A DNA stretch of 64,000 bases, taken from contig CAYMPH010000011.1 of NCBI GenBank assembly GCA_964392365.1, positions 1 to 64,000 on the forward strand, read 5' to 3'. The position numbers were made by a program, and so were the translations under genes. A model generated the notes under the pieces. The model had not been told where the DNA came from. It made no database searches and saw only the letters and a program-made list of their open reading frames with translations. The number at the start of each line of letters is the position of its first letter. Position 1 is the stretch's first letter. This document shows positions 26,535 through 34,604 of this stretch, piece by piece. Source of the stretch: CAYMPH01 sp964392365. Its GTDB lineage: Bacteria > Spirochaetota > UBA4802 > UBA5550.

Positions 26535-27005
26535 ATGGATGAAATTAAAACAATCGCACTTGTTGCACACGATAACAGAAAGAAAGATCTGATTGAATGG
26601 GCTGAATGGAATTATCAGATATTAATAAAACATAAGCTTGTATGCACAGGCACAACAGGCAGACTCGTTGAGGAAGCCATTACAACAAAACTTGAACAGG
26701 AAAAGGATTTTGAAACAAAAATTCAGATTATTAAATTAAAATCCGGACCTCTTGGCGGCGATCAGCAGCTTGGAGCAATGATAGCTGAAGGAAAAATAGA
26801 TATAATAATTTTTCTCTGGGACCCAATGGAACCGCAGCCGCATGATGTTGACGTAAAAGCTTTATTGAGAATTGCAGTATTATATAATATCCCGACAGCA
26901 AATAATAAATCTACAGCAGATTTTATAATATCATCCCATCTTTTTACTGAAAAATATGATTCAAAGCAGAAAAGCTTTTCAGAATATTTAACCAGAAAAT
27001 TATAG
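26535..27005 (+). CDS. mgsA: Methylglyoxal synthase
   Basis: A 156-residue cytoplasmic enzyme that converts dihydroxyacetone phosphate to methylglyoxal and phosphate, a bypass of lower glycolysis used when phosphate is short. Family blocks are all present: ALVAHDNRKKDLIEW, CTGTTGRLVEE, SGPLGGDQQLGAMI with the catalytic aspartate, and FLWDPMEPQPHDVDV. The start is the ATG at 26535; the frame opens seven codons earlier at a TTG, but AAGGAG (26517-26522) lies ahead of the ATG, although a little far (about 12 bases). It sits between two paralogous membrane protein genes. Confidence 0.95.
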   Translation: MDEIKTIALVAHDNRKKDLIEWAEWNYQILIKHKLVCTGTTGRLVEEAITTKLEQEKDFETKIQIIKLKSGPLGGDQQLGAMIAEGKIDIIIFLWDPMEPQPHDVDVKALLRIAVLYNIPTANNKSTADFIISSHLFTEKYDSKQKSFSEYLTRKL

Positions 27006-27125
27006 TAAATCGGAAATGAAATCTTTTCATTCAAATGGAGATATTAAATAATCATTGACAAGCCTGTTTATTCTTTATTTTTATAAGAGTATAAACGCAT
27101 TTCCATTTTAAAACCGGCTGAGAAA

Positions 27126-28625
27126 ATGTTAATAAAAGTAATCAGATATATTCTGCCTCTAGTTTTTTTCCTTCAAACATACATTGCATATTCAGAAGAA
27201 TATAGAATACGTCCATCTATAGTTGTTTTCCCTCTTCTATCCGAGAATGTTCAGATCGATGCTGTTACTATTGAATCTGCAAAAGAAATTACAGATGTAA
27301 TCAATAATCTTGGAATACTTTTCCCTGCAGAATTAAATAAAATAAATAATGCTCTTACCGAAGCTAATGCTTCAGGCACGGACGATGTTTATAAAAAAGC
27401 TGCAGAATTTTTAGAGGTTGATATTTACATTACTGTAATGTGCTTTAAGCGCGGCAATTATACATTCGGAGATGCAAAGATTTATCAGTTAAACGGGAAG
27501 TATGGTAAAATAAGTAAAAATATTCTTATAAAAAGTACAATTGCGGTAAATGTTCCATTGAAGCTTGCAAGAGAAATTGCGTATCTTCACGAAAATTTAA
27601 AACTCACAGGCGATGTTTTAAAAAACGAATCAGGAACAGGACTTGTATCATTCGGGCAGAGGAACAGCATTTCAACCGGTTCATATCAGACTAACGATGG
27701 GAAAACAATAGAGGTGGTTGAGGCTGACAGATACACGTCCAAAGTCAAATTGCCTGCAGGATTTTTAGAAAAAGCTGTGACTCTCACAAAACAGGCTGAC
27801 TATGATAAGGAAATCCGCAGGCTTGATAAAATTCTGGAAACAAATTTAATCTATAAAAGCGGACTGAAAAATACCTTTTTAAAAGGTGAAGATCCTGAAA
27901 AAAGATTTGTTGCTGCAACTGCTTTTATTAATCCGCTTGCTTCAACGATTATACCGGTTTACGGAGCTTATCTTTCAACCGGGTATCTCGGGTTTGACGG
28001 GGAATCCGCAAATTCCTCACATGGACCCAGCGCTTTAGGGCTTGCATATACAGGAGTGATTTTACTGACACAGCTTCTTCTGCCTGAAATTGTAACAGGT
28101 TTTACAATTAATTACTGGCCCTGGATTGAAGGCGGAACTAAAACTGCTGCAATGCAGAATTTTCAGATATTTATGTTTGCAACAATTCCTCTAACAGGAA
28201 CTGCTGCATTTCTAGATCAGCTTGCATATCTTTTTAATAAATCTGATAAAATAATCCCTTTCTTCGATAATAAAAACTGGACTGCAATGATGTTTTCCCT
28301 TTTTATTCCCGGAGGAGGCCTTTTCTATAAAGGGTGGAGAATTTTCGGCTGGAGTTATTTTACTGCAGAAATGGTTTTAGCAGGGTTTGGCTGTTATTAT
28401 CTTGGAAATATTGAGTATTCAGGATATTTTTTCCTTGCATATGCAGTGTTGAAACTGGGTGAAATATTACACGCTTATTTTATAAATCCCGGTTACAATT
28501 ATTACAACAATGAAATGTCCAGAGAAGTAAAGCGCTCGGATATTTCTTTTAACATCAGAGAAAGAAAAATTGACCGCAATGATACAGAAATTTTTTATTC
28601 CCTTTCAGCTGTTCTGAAATTTTAA
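27126..28625 (+). CDS. Exported TolB-like/multi-helix membrane protein, paralogue of 24962-26467
   Basis: A 499-residue protein with a signal peptide (1-23), an N-terminal TolB-like domain (about 28-165; SIVVFPLLSENV, AAEFLEVDIYITVMCF), a charged linker, and several helices from about residue 275. The hairpin PGGGLFYKGWRIFGWSYF matches the equivalent place of its paralogue. Both end in short strands rich in aromatic residues and a terminal Phe (LKF and YRF), a pattern seen at the end of outer-membrane barrels but here after helices. A -35-like TTGACA lies at 27055 without a good -10. Function unknown. Confidence 0.7.
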   Translation: MLIKVIRYILPLVFFLQTYIAYSEEYRIRPSIVVFPLLSENVQIDAVTIESAKEITDVINNLGILFPAELNKINNALTEANASGTDDVYKKAAEFLEVDIYITVMCFKRGNYTFGDAKIYQLNGKYGKISKNILIKSTIAVNVPLKLAREIAYLHENLKLTGDVLKNESGTGLVSFGQRNSISTGSYQTNDGKTIEVVEADRYTSKVKLPAGFLEKAVTLTKQADYDKEIRRLDKILETNLIYKSGLKNTFLKGEDPEKRFVAATAFINPLASTIIPVYGAYLSTGYLGFDGESANSSHGPSALGLAYTGVILLTQLLLPEIVTGFTINYWPWIEGGTKTAAMQNFQIFMFATIPLTGTAAFLDQLAYLFNKSDKIIPFFDNKNWTAMMFSLFIPGGGLFYKGWRIFGWSYFTAEMVLAGFGCYYLGNIEYSGYFFLAYAVLKLGEILHAYFINPGYNYYNNEMSREVKRSDISFNIRERKIDRNDTEIFYSLSAVLKF

Positions 28626-28943
28626 ATTCTTCCCGGTCCATTCAAGGTTTATTTCGATAAGAATATTTTCCGGAGTATGATTTATTATTGAACCGGGATT
28701 TGTTATTAATTCTTCTTTTTCTTCGCGTGAAAGTTTTTTAATTGAAGCTTCTGTTTTCAGAGCAGCAGATTTATTCCCTTCTAAAATCCAGCAGGCTTCA
28801 ATGCAGACTGGTTTAAAAGCCCGTGTGAATTTTGATGTAACAGTGCCTTTTAAATGGGATTTAATTCTTTTTTCAATATTAGTGGTATAACCTGTATAAA
28901 GTCTTTCACCTGCGCATCGTAAAATGTAAATATATTGTTTCAT
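28605..28943 (-). CDS. GIY-YIG domain protein (YhbQ-like)
   Basis: A 112-residue stand-alone GIY-YIG nuclease-fold protein. The first strand YIYILRC and the second LYTGYTTN give the YIY/YTG motif variant, followed by the catalytic-type Arg (IEKRIKSH) and a Glu in the helix (ALKTEASIKKLSREEK). Small members such as YhbQ are widespread; some cut damaged or branched DNA, but most are untested. Its 3' end overlaps the convergent membrane-protein gene by 21 bases. Confidence 0.88.
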   Translation of the reverse strand: MKQYIYILRCAGERLYTGYTTNIEKRIKSHLKGTVTSKFTRAFKPVCIEACWILEGNKSAALKTEASIKKLSREEKEELITNPGSIINHTPENILIEINLEWTGKNLKFQNS

Positions 28944-29049
28944 TGGTTATTCGAAAAATACTATCAGGAGGGCTTTGCGTCAAGGCTATAAATGTGATAA
29001 AGTTAAATTTTGCGACATAATTCAAACGGTTATTGCAATAGCTGTTTTA

Positions 29050-29232
29050 TTAAAATTTACCGCCGGATGATTCATAATTAAGCTCCTTTAGCGGTTTAAT
29101 AGTTATTCCCTGATTTTCACAATCATTGCAGCATTCGCAATAACCGGAAGATACTTTCATCTTTTTCTTCAAGCACATATACCAGCCGTTATTATTCAGG
29201 CTCGATGTGTTTGATCTCAAATTGCCGTTCAT
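29050..29232 (-). CDS. Small Cys-rich hypothetical protein (60 aa)
   Basis: A 60-residue soluble protein with five cysteines, four in a tight cluster CECCNDCEN (around residues 32-39), suggesting metal binding. No domain is recognised. A good ribosome site (AGAGGT, 8 bases before the ATG on the minus strand) supports it. It is flanked by non-coding sequence on both sides, and there is no sign of an operon. Confidence 0.5.
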   Translation of the reverse strand: MNGNLRSNTSSLNNNGWYMCLKKKMKVSSGYCECCNDCENQGITIKPLKELNYESSGGKF

Positions 29233-29398
29233 AAAAAATTACCTCTACTTTCATTAATACAGTTGTTATAGTTATAAGTGTAAAAAAAAATTGATTCGGC
29301 ACAAAAAAAAATGAATTTGTGAAAATTATTGACATGTAAAAGTTTAATAATTATTGCTTTTCTCTTTAAGATTTAATGAAAAAATACGTGGAATTAAT

Positions 29399-30349
29399 AT
29401 GAATGAGAATAAAAGAACAGTTTTAGCAGAAAACCATGGAGCGTTGCCTTTGAGCATGGCGCCGTTTGTTATACTGCTTATAGCTTCTTTCGGGGTAAAT
29501 GCAATTGCTGTTAAAATAGCATTAACAGGAATCAGCTTGTTTACTCTTGCTGCAATAAGAATTTCTATATCAATAATAGTTATAGCATCCTGGGCTAAAG
29601 TATCCGGTAAAAGTTTTCATATAGGCAGAAAAAATTACAGAAGAATTGCTATCTTAACAGTCTCGCAGATTGTAGTGCTTGCACTTTTTTTTTACGGGAT
29701 AAAGTTAACCCTGGCATCAAGAGTTTCGCTGATAAATAATGTTCAGCCATTTATGATAATGATTCTTGCTCACTTTTTTATTCCGGAAGATAAAATTGAA
29801 ATCCGTAAAATTGCAGGTATTGTTCTTTGTTTTACCGGAATATATATTCTGCTAAAGCCGGGAAATACAGTAAACAGCTCTGTCATGTATGGAGATTTTA
29901 TAATTCTTGCCGCTGTTTCACTGGTATCAATAAGTACCATATATACAAAAAAAATTATTTCAGATTTTGATCCATATCAGCTTGTCTTATTTCCTATGAT
30001 ATTTTCAGTTTCATTTTACTGGATACTTGCGCTTATTTTTGAAAGCCCTATGATTTTCAAAATTAATGCAGAAATTATAATTTCAGTTTTGTATCAGAGT
30101 ATTATTACAGGTTCATTCGGATTTGTAGTATGGAATATTCTCCTTAATAAATACGGCGCTGTTTCTCTTCACACTTATGTTTTTATTATGCCTGTTGCTG
30201 GGGTTTTCTTCAGCTGGCTGATTTTAGGAGAACAGCTTGCGCCTGGAGTTATAATTACACTTGTACTTGTTTCATTTGGAATAATTATATCTCACATTAA
30301 ACCCGAAGATCTCCTTTTCTTTCCTTTTAAAAGGGGAGGTAATAAGTGA
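29399..30349 (+). CDS. EamA/DMT-family transporter
   Basis: A 316-residue inner-membrane protein with ten predicted helices made of two EamA repeats (about 15-150 and 165-305). The glycine-rich SFGVNAIAVKIAL and the inner LVLVSFGIIISHIKP are typical of drug/metabolite exporters. The ATG at 29399 (MNENKRTV) is preferred over an upstream frame start at 29354. A TTGACA at 29329-29334 with TATTGC 17 bases on is a plausible promoter. The last codon and stop overlap the GTG start of the next gene (GTGA). The substrate cannot be predicted. Confidence 0.85.
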   Translation: MNENKRTVLAENHGALPLSMAPFVILLIASFGVNAIAVKIALTGISLFTLAAIRISISIIVIASWAKVSGKSFHIGRKNYRRIAILTVSQIVVLALFFYGIKLTLASRVSLINNVQPFMIMILAHFFIPEDKIEIRKIAGIVLCFTGIYILLKPGNTVNSSVMYGDFIILAAVSLVSISTIYTKKIISDFDPYQLVLFPMIFSVSFYWILALIFESPMIFKINAEIIISVLYQSIITGSFGFVVWNILLNKYGAVSLHTYVFIMPVAGVFFSWLILGEQLAPGVIITLVLVSFGIIISHIKPEDLLFFPFKRGGNK

Positions 30350-31161
30350 AAGGTTTTTTTATTCCGGCATTTTTATTTATTCTGATATCAGCTTCAGCAG
30401 CTCAGGAATCTGCAGGCGGAATGCTTTTATCACCTCCGGAAAAAAATTCTCCATTTGGTGTTGATCCTATTATTGTTAAAAGTAAAGAACAGAAGAAATT
30501 ATTTTTTGAATTGGGTGCCGGGTATAGTTTAAAAATCGGAAATACCAATTCAAATGATATAGATGCAAGTTCTATGATAAAATACAATGACGGACTTTTT
30601 GAATTATTAGGTCATGCTGAAATTCATTATGGGGATTTTTCAGGTAAAGTTAGTGAAAATAATTTCAGCTCGTTTCTGAATTTAGATTATTATATTATAC
30701 CCAGGCTTGAATTCTTTATTTTTTCAAAATTTGAGTATGACAGCATATCCGGAATTGTTTTCAGAAATAATTCCGGAACCGGTCTTAAATTTGTAATCTT
30801 TAAAAACTGGTTCTGGCTGATGGATTTAAGTGCAGCTCCTACATTTCAATATGAACTCCGCTCAAATAATACTGAAATTATTGATCCTAGACTTTCATTC
30901 AGATACAAGACCAGCCTGCAGCCATTGAAAACAGTTCAGTTTAATTTCATATTATTTTATATTCCAAACATGATTGATTTTTTAAATTACAGGTATGATG
31001 TTGATACTTTTATAAAATTCACACTGCTTGAATCTCTGACCGGTATAGGCACAGGTCTTTATCTTAATATCGGCTATAAAAGAAAATTCAATTCTATGCC
31101 CATTTCAGGAAAACAGAAAGCGGATAATAATTTTTACACAACTCTTTCAGTTAAGTTTTAA
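30346..31161 (+). CDS. DUF481-like outer-membrane beta-barrel protein
   Basis: A 271-residue exported protein starting with GTG at 30346, coupled to the EamA gene; GGGAGG lies a few bases before it. A signal peptide (1-18, cleaving after ASA) precedes a chain of alternating beta strands. FELGAGYSLKIGNTNSNDID is the hallmark of the DUF481/YdiY family, whose members are small outer-membrane barrels. The final residue is Phe (SVKF), as expected for a barrel recognised by the BAM machinery. Its specific role is unknown; the coupling to an exporter suggests a shared transport or envelope job. Confidence 0.75.
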   Translation: MKGFFIPAFLFILISASAAQESAGGMLLSPPEKNSPFGVDPIIVKSKEQKKLFFELGAGYSLKIGNTNSNDIDASSMIKYNDGLFELLGHAEIHYGDFSGKVSENNFSSFLNLDYYIIPRLEFFIFSKFEYDSISGIVFRNNSGTGLKFVIFKNWFWLMDLSAAPTFQYELRSNNTEIIDPRLSFRYKTSLQPLKTVQFNFILFYIPNMIDFLNYRYDVDTFIKFTLLESLTGIGTGLYLNIGYKRKFNSMPISGKQKADNNFYTTLSVKF

Positions 31162-31470
31162 AAGCAGCTCTATTTTTAATAATGTAAACAAGCTTTAAAA
31201 AACACTACTGTTGCAGTTTTTTAATAAAACAGGAGCAATATTTACTGGAAAATAAAACAAATATTATAATAATGTTATATAAGATGTGAATTTTTTGTTT
31301 AGATTTAATTAAAAAATTAAAAACTGTTTGCCAATAATAAGTCTCAATTATAATAAGTGAGTAAGTTAATATTTCAGACAATATACTCAAGCAGGAATTT
31401 CCTATTGAGTATTGAATTGTTCTTTTAATCTGGTAATTAAAATTATCCGGCTTTATTGAAGAGGTATATT
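31162..31470. other. Intergenic region upstream of the phosphate transport genes
   Basis: No convincing gene. The stretch is AT-rich and holds the inverted repeat at 31383-31412, which lies 58 bases before the DUF47 start. I see no strong -35/-10 pair. Confidence 0.5.
31383..31412. promoter_or_regulatory. Inverted repeat, possible operator
   Basis: ATACTCAA (31383-31390) is exactly repeated in reverse complement at 31405-31412, with an inner AGGAA/TTCCT arm. A dyad of this length just ahead of a phosphate transport operon may be a regulator site, or a hairpin in its leader. Confidence 0.45.
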
Positions 31471-32097
31471 ATGGGATTCAGTTTTTTACCCAAAGAAGAG
31501 AAATTCTTTGATCTTTTTGATGATCTCTCGGAAAAGATCGTTACTTCAGCGCAATATTTTATGGCGATTGTCGAAAAAGGCGATTTTACTGATGAGTCTC
31601 TTATGAGAATGCGCCAGCATGAAAATCAGTGCGATGAAATTACTCACGACATAATGAATAAGCTCAATAAAACATTTATTACTCCATTTGACCGCGAAGA
31701 TATACATTCACTCGCACATGAGCTTGACACAATTGTTGATATAATCCTCACAATCACAAACAGAATGAAAATTTATAAAATGTCAGGCCAGGTCGATCAG
31801 TACCTTGTTAAATTTTCAGACGTTATTTACAGGGCTGTTCTTGAAATTGCTAAATCTGTAAATGCTCTGCGTGATCTTAAAAAACCGGATTTGATTCATC
31901 AGTACTGTATTGAAGTAAAACAGCTGGAAAATGTAGGCGATCAGATCAGGGATCATGCAATGGGTGAACTTTTTAATCTAACTGATATGATTCATATAAT
32001 GAAGTGGAAGGAAATTTATGAGCATGCTGAAAATGTAATTGATCAGTGTGAAGATGTTGCTAATATTATTTCAACTATTGTAGTGAAGCAGGCGTAA
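31471..32097 (+). CDS. DUF47/PhoU-like phosphate transport regulator
   Basis: A 208-residue helical protein of the DUF47 (TIGR00153) family, related to PhoU. It contains the repeated motif ENQCDEITHDIM and the matching QLENVGDQIRDHAM, with acidic and His residues thought to bind metal. These proteins are nearly always encoded next to Pit transporters and are thought to control them. The ATG at 31471 (MGFSFLPKEEKFFDLF) is chosen over a TTG five codons upstream; GAGG (31461-31464) precedes it. pit follows after three bases. Confidence 0.92.
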   Translation: MGFSFLPKEEKFFDLFDDLSEKIVTSAQYFMAIVEKGDFTDESLMRMRQHENQCDEITHDIMNKLNKTFITPFDREDIHSLAHELDTIVDIILTITNRMKIYKMSGQVDQYLVKFSDVIYRAVLEIAKSVNALRDLKKPDLIHQYCIEVKQLENVGDQIRDHAMGELFNLTDMIHIMKWKEIYEHAENVIDQCEDVANIISTIVVKQA

Positions 32098-32100
32098 GAT

Positions 32101-33081
32101 ATGGAATTATGGATTATTTTTTTAATTGCTCTTGCGCTTCTATTTGATTTTCTGAACGGATTTCATGACGCTGCGAATTCTATAGCAACTGTTGTATCCA
32201 CAAGAGTTCTGACGCCTCGCAGAGCAGTTATGTGGGCTGCTTTTTTTAATTTTATTGCATTCCTTTTTTTTGGTCTTCATGTTGCAGGCACAATCGGTAC
32301 AGGTATTGTACATATAGCTTATCTTGATTCAAATATAATATTCGGGACTCTTATGGGTGCCTGCACATGGAATATTTTAACCTGGTATCTCGGGCTGCCA
32401 ACCAGTTCTTCTCATGCGTTAATGGGAGGCCTTATCGGATCAGCACTTGTTAAAGCAGGTCCTCAGGCTCTTGTAGCAGGAGGGATAATAAAGACTGTTG
32501 CATTTATTATTATTTCACCGCTTTTTGGAATGCTTCTCGGTTTATTAATAGGTACTGCTGTATCCTGGGGATTCAGGAAAAAATCCCCTCTCCAGGTGGA
32601 TCATTTATTCAGGAAAGGGCAGCTTGTTTCAGCTGCTCTTTATAGTCTTGGGCATGGTGGAAATGATGCCCAGAAAACAATGGGAATAATTGCAGGTTTA
32701 TTATTCAGTTCCGGATATTTAAAGGGGGAATTCCATATCCCATTATGGGTAGTTCTTGCATGTCAGGCTGCGATTGCACTTGGTACAATGTTCGGAGGCT
32801 GGAGGATCGTTAAAACCATGGGGCAGAAAATTTCCAAGCTCCGTCCGGTTGACGGTTTCTGTGCTGAAACAGGCGCAGCAGTTTCACTTTTCTTTACTTC
32901 GTGGGCAGGAATTCCTGTAAGTACAACTCATACAATTACCGGCTCAATCATGGGTGTAGGTTCACTAAAAAGGCTTTCAGCTGTCCGTTGGGGTGTTGCA
33001 GGTCAGATTGTCTGGGCGTGGCTTCTCACTATTCCTTGTGTCGCTATTGTGTCCGCATTCTTTTATTATATCAAAACATAA
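32101..33081 (+). CDS. pit: PiT-family inorganic phosphate transporter
   Basis: A 326-residue inner-membrane transporter with about ten helices and two copies of the PiT signature: FDFLNGFHDAANSIATVV near the N-terminus and SHGGNDAQKTMGIIA-type (GHGGNDAQKTMG) in the second half. It is low-affinity, usually importing metal-phosphate with H+ (or Na+). It is co-transcribed with the DUF47 regulator. No Pst system is in the window. AT-rich non-coding sequence of about 120 bases follows. Confidence 0.95.
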   Translation: MELWIIFLIALALLFDFLNGFHDAANSIATVVSTRVLTPRRAVMWAAFFNFIAFLFFGLHVAGTIGTGIVHIAYLDSNIIFGTLMGACTWNILTWYLGLPTSSSHALMGGLIGSALVKAGPQALVAGGIIKTVAFIIISPLFGMLLGLLIGTAVSWGFRKKSPLQVDHLFRKGQLVSAALYSLGHGGNDAQKTMGIIAGLLFSSGYLKGEFHIPLWVVLACQAAIALGTMFGGWRIVKTMGQKISKLRPVDGFCAETGAAVSLFFTSWAGIPVSTTHTITGSIMGVGSLKRLSAVRWGVAGQIVWAWLLTIPCVAIVSAFFYYIKT

Positions 33082-33201
33082 CCCTGTATTTCTGGAAAAA
33101 TTCATTATTATTAATATGATAATTTTTTTTACTTGGAAAAGTATAAAATTGATATTATTATAAATGAATGAAAAAACTAATAATATATCTGGAGGCTCAA
33201 G

Positions 33202-33675
33202 ATGTTTAAAAAAACAGTCTTTAATTTTTCAGTAATTCTTTTTTCAGTAATAATTTCCTCTTTAAGTTTCGCAGGAATATTTGATTCGCCAAATCCGGAT
33301 GATCAGACAGGTCTTGAAAAAAGACCGGCAAATACTGCAAGAATTTATGGTATAAGCGCTCTTCAAATGGAAGCTATAGTTGAAGTTGACGGCAAAACAG
33401 TTAAGGATATTTCTTATGGTTATATTACCATTTATGTAAAACCAGGCAAGCATTCACTGGTTGTTAAATTGGGAAATAAGCAGACTTTTAAAAATGAAAT
33501 TACTTTAAAAGCTGATGAGGAATATTTTTTTGTTATTAAGCCTGTTTTAGGCGGGCAAATGGAATTTGCAGCAGATAAAAGTAAATTTTTTCATTTTTAT
33601 GATGATTACAGAGGCCGTGCAAAAAATGAAAACCGCAAGCGTGAAAATCACGGCATGATTGATCTTTCAAATTAG
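33202..33675 (+). CDS. Exported hypothetical protein, DUF2846/PEGA-like fold
   Basis: A 157-residue protein with a signal peptide (1-24, cleavage after SFA; no lipobox cysteine). A small beta-rich domain follows (45-120; RIYGISALQMEAIVEVDG, YITIYVKPGKHSLVV, LKADEEYFFVIKP). The pattern of strands and the turn KPGKHSL recall PEGA/DUF2846 surface domains, which often display small beta folds at the envelope. The C-terminal 30 residues are charged. GGAGG precedes the ATG. The match is by topology, not by a clear signature. Confidence 0.6.
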   Translation: MFKKTVFNFSVILFSVIISSLSFAGIFDSPNPDDQTGLEKRPANTARIYGISALQMEAIVEVDGKTVKDISYGYITIYVKPGKHSLVVKLGNKQTFKNEITLKADEEYFFVIKPVLGGQMEFAADKSKFFHFYDDYRGRAKNENRKRENHGMIDLSN

Positions 33676-33693
33676 ATTTAATATAAAGATTTT

Positions 33694-33951
33694 TTGAATT
33701 CAGATATTTTAAAATCGCTGCAGGTCATTCCGGGTATCGGAAAATCAATATCCGTTGATTTATACGATCTCGGAATTATGTCAGTGAAAGATTTAAACGG
33801 AGCTGATCCGGAATTTTTGTTTGATAAGCTCTGTGTAATAAGAAAAGTTAAAATCGACAGATGCGTTTTGTATACTTTCCGATGTGCAGTTTATTTTGCA
33901 TCAAATAAAAAGCATGATCCTGAAAAGCTTAAATGGTGGAACTGGAAATAA
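33694..33951 (+). CDS. Cdd1-family helix-hairpin-helix protein
   Basis: An 85-residue protein with an HhH motif (IPGIGKSISVDLYDLGI, residues 12-28) and the family tail IDRCVLYTFRCAVYFAS...KLKWWNWK. This is the pathogenicity-locus Cdd1 family, widespread but functionally unexplained; HhH suggests nucleic-acid contact. It starts with TTG at 33694, and no in-frame ATG precedes the conserved block. The gene follows the exported protein by 18 bases and may be co-transcribed. Confidence 0.88.
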   Translation: MNSDILKSLQVIPGIGKSISVDLYDLGIMSVKDLNGADPEFLFDKLCVIRKVKIDRCVLYTFRCAVYFASNKKHDPEKLKWWNWK

Positions 33952-33965
33952 AATATCATCATGGT

Positions 33966-34598
33966 TTATTTTTTTTCGTGATGATATTTCCATATTCTCC
34001 AGCTGATATATCCAGCAAGTGCCGCGACTATAATTATACCTGCAATCAGGTTGTATTTTGATAAAATGGCAGCAAAGTTTTTTTTGACCACATCCCAGTT
34101 ATTCCCAAGCATAAAACCGGCCTGAATCCATATAAAATTCCATGCTCCGGCACTTATAAGTGAAAGAAAAAAAACTTTCAAAGGACTTAGATTTGAAATT
34201 CCGCTTACGATTGATATAACAGAGCGTACTCCTGGCAGAAACCTGTTCCCGAGAATTACAAAAAAACCATATTTATCGAACCATTTTTCAGCAGCTTTTA
34301 TGCTCTGGACAGAAAAATATTTATAATCTTTCTGTAAAAAGAATTCCCTTTCCAGATATCTGCCGAGGAAAAAAAGCGACATGAATCCTATTACGCTTCC
34401 TGCAGTAGTAGATATATAAACAAGAGCGTAATTTAATCTGCCGGTACCAACCAGGAAAGCGCCGAAAGCTGTTATTGTGTCTCCAGGTATTGGCGGAAAT
34501 AGATTTTCAACTATAGCACTTAAAAAAAGGAAGAAATATAAAAACAAATCACTTTGAGGAAGAAGAATTTCCAGCAGTTTATCTAATATATCTTCCAT
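33966..34598 (-). CDS. DedA-family membrane protein
   Basis: A 210-residue inner-membrane protein with the SNARE-assoc/VTT domain (about 30-160), including ENLFPPIPGDTI, GRYLEREF and NRFLPGVRSVISIVSGISNL. These contain the acidic and basic residues found essential in other DedA proteins. Members act in undecaprenyl-phosphate or phospholipid flipping and membrane-potential maintenance. The start is taken as the ATG at 34598 (AGGG in the PEPCK stop region is 9 bases upstream), not the TTG at 34604. It is translationally linked to the PEPCK gene just upstream on the same strand. Confidence 0.92.
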   Translation of the reverse strand: MEDILDKLLEILLPQSDLFLYFFLFLSAIVENLFPPIPGDTITAFGAFLVGTGRLNYALVYISTTAGSVIGFMSLFFLGRYLEREFFLQKDYKYFSVQSIKAAEKWFDKYGFFVILGNRFLPGVRSVISIVSGISNLSPLKVFFLSLISAGAWNFIWIQAGFMLGNNWDVVKKNFAAILSKYNLIAGIIIVAALAGYISWRIWKYHHEKK

Positions 34599-34604
34599 AT
34601 TCAA

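Noticed and set aside
27055..27087. TTGACA before the second TolB-like gene
   Set aside because: The nearest TATAAG is 21 bases away, too far for a normal promoter.
31205..31390. 61-residue hydrophobic frame on the minus strand
   Set aside because: It has a TTG start inside the inverted repeat, no ribosome site and AT-driven composition; likely chance.
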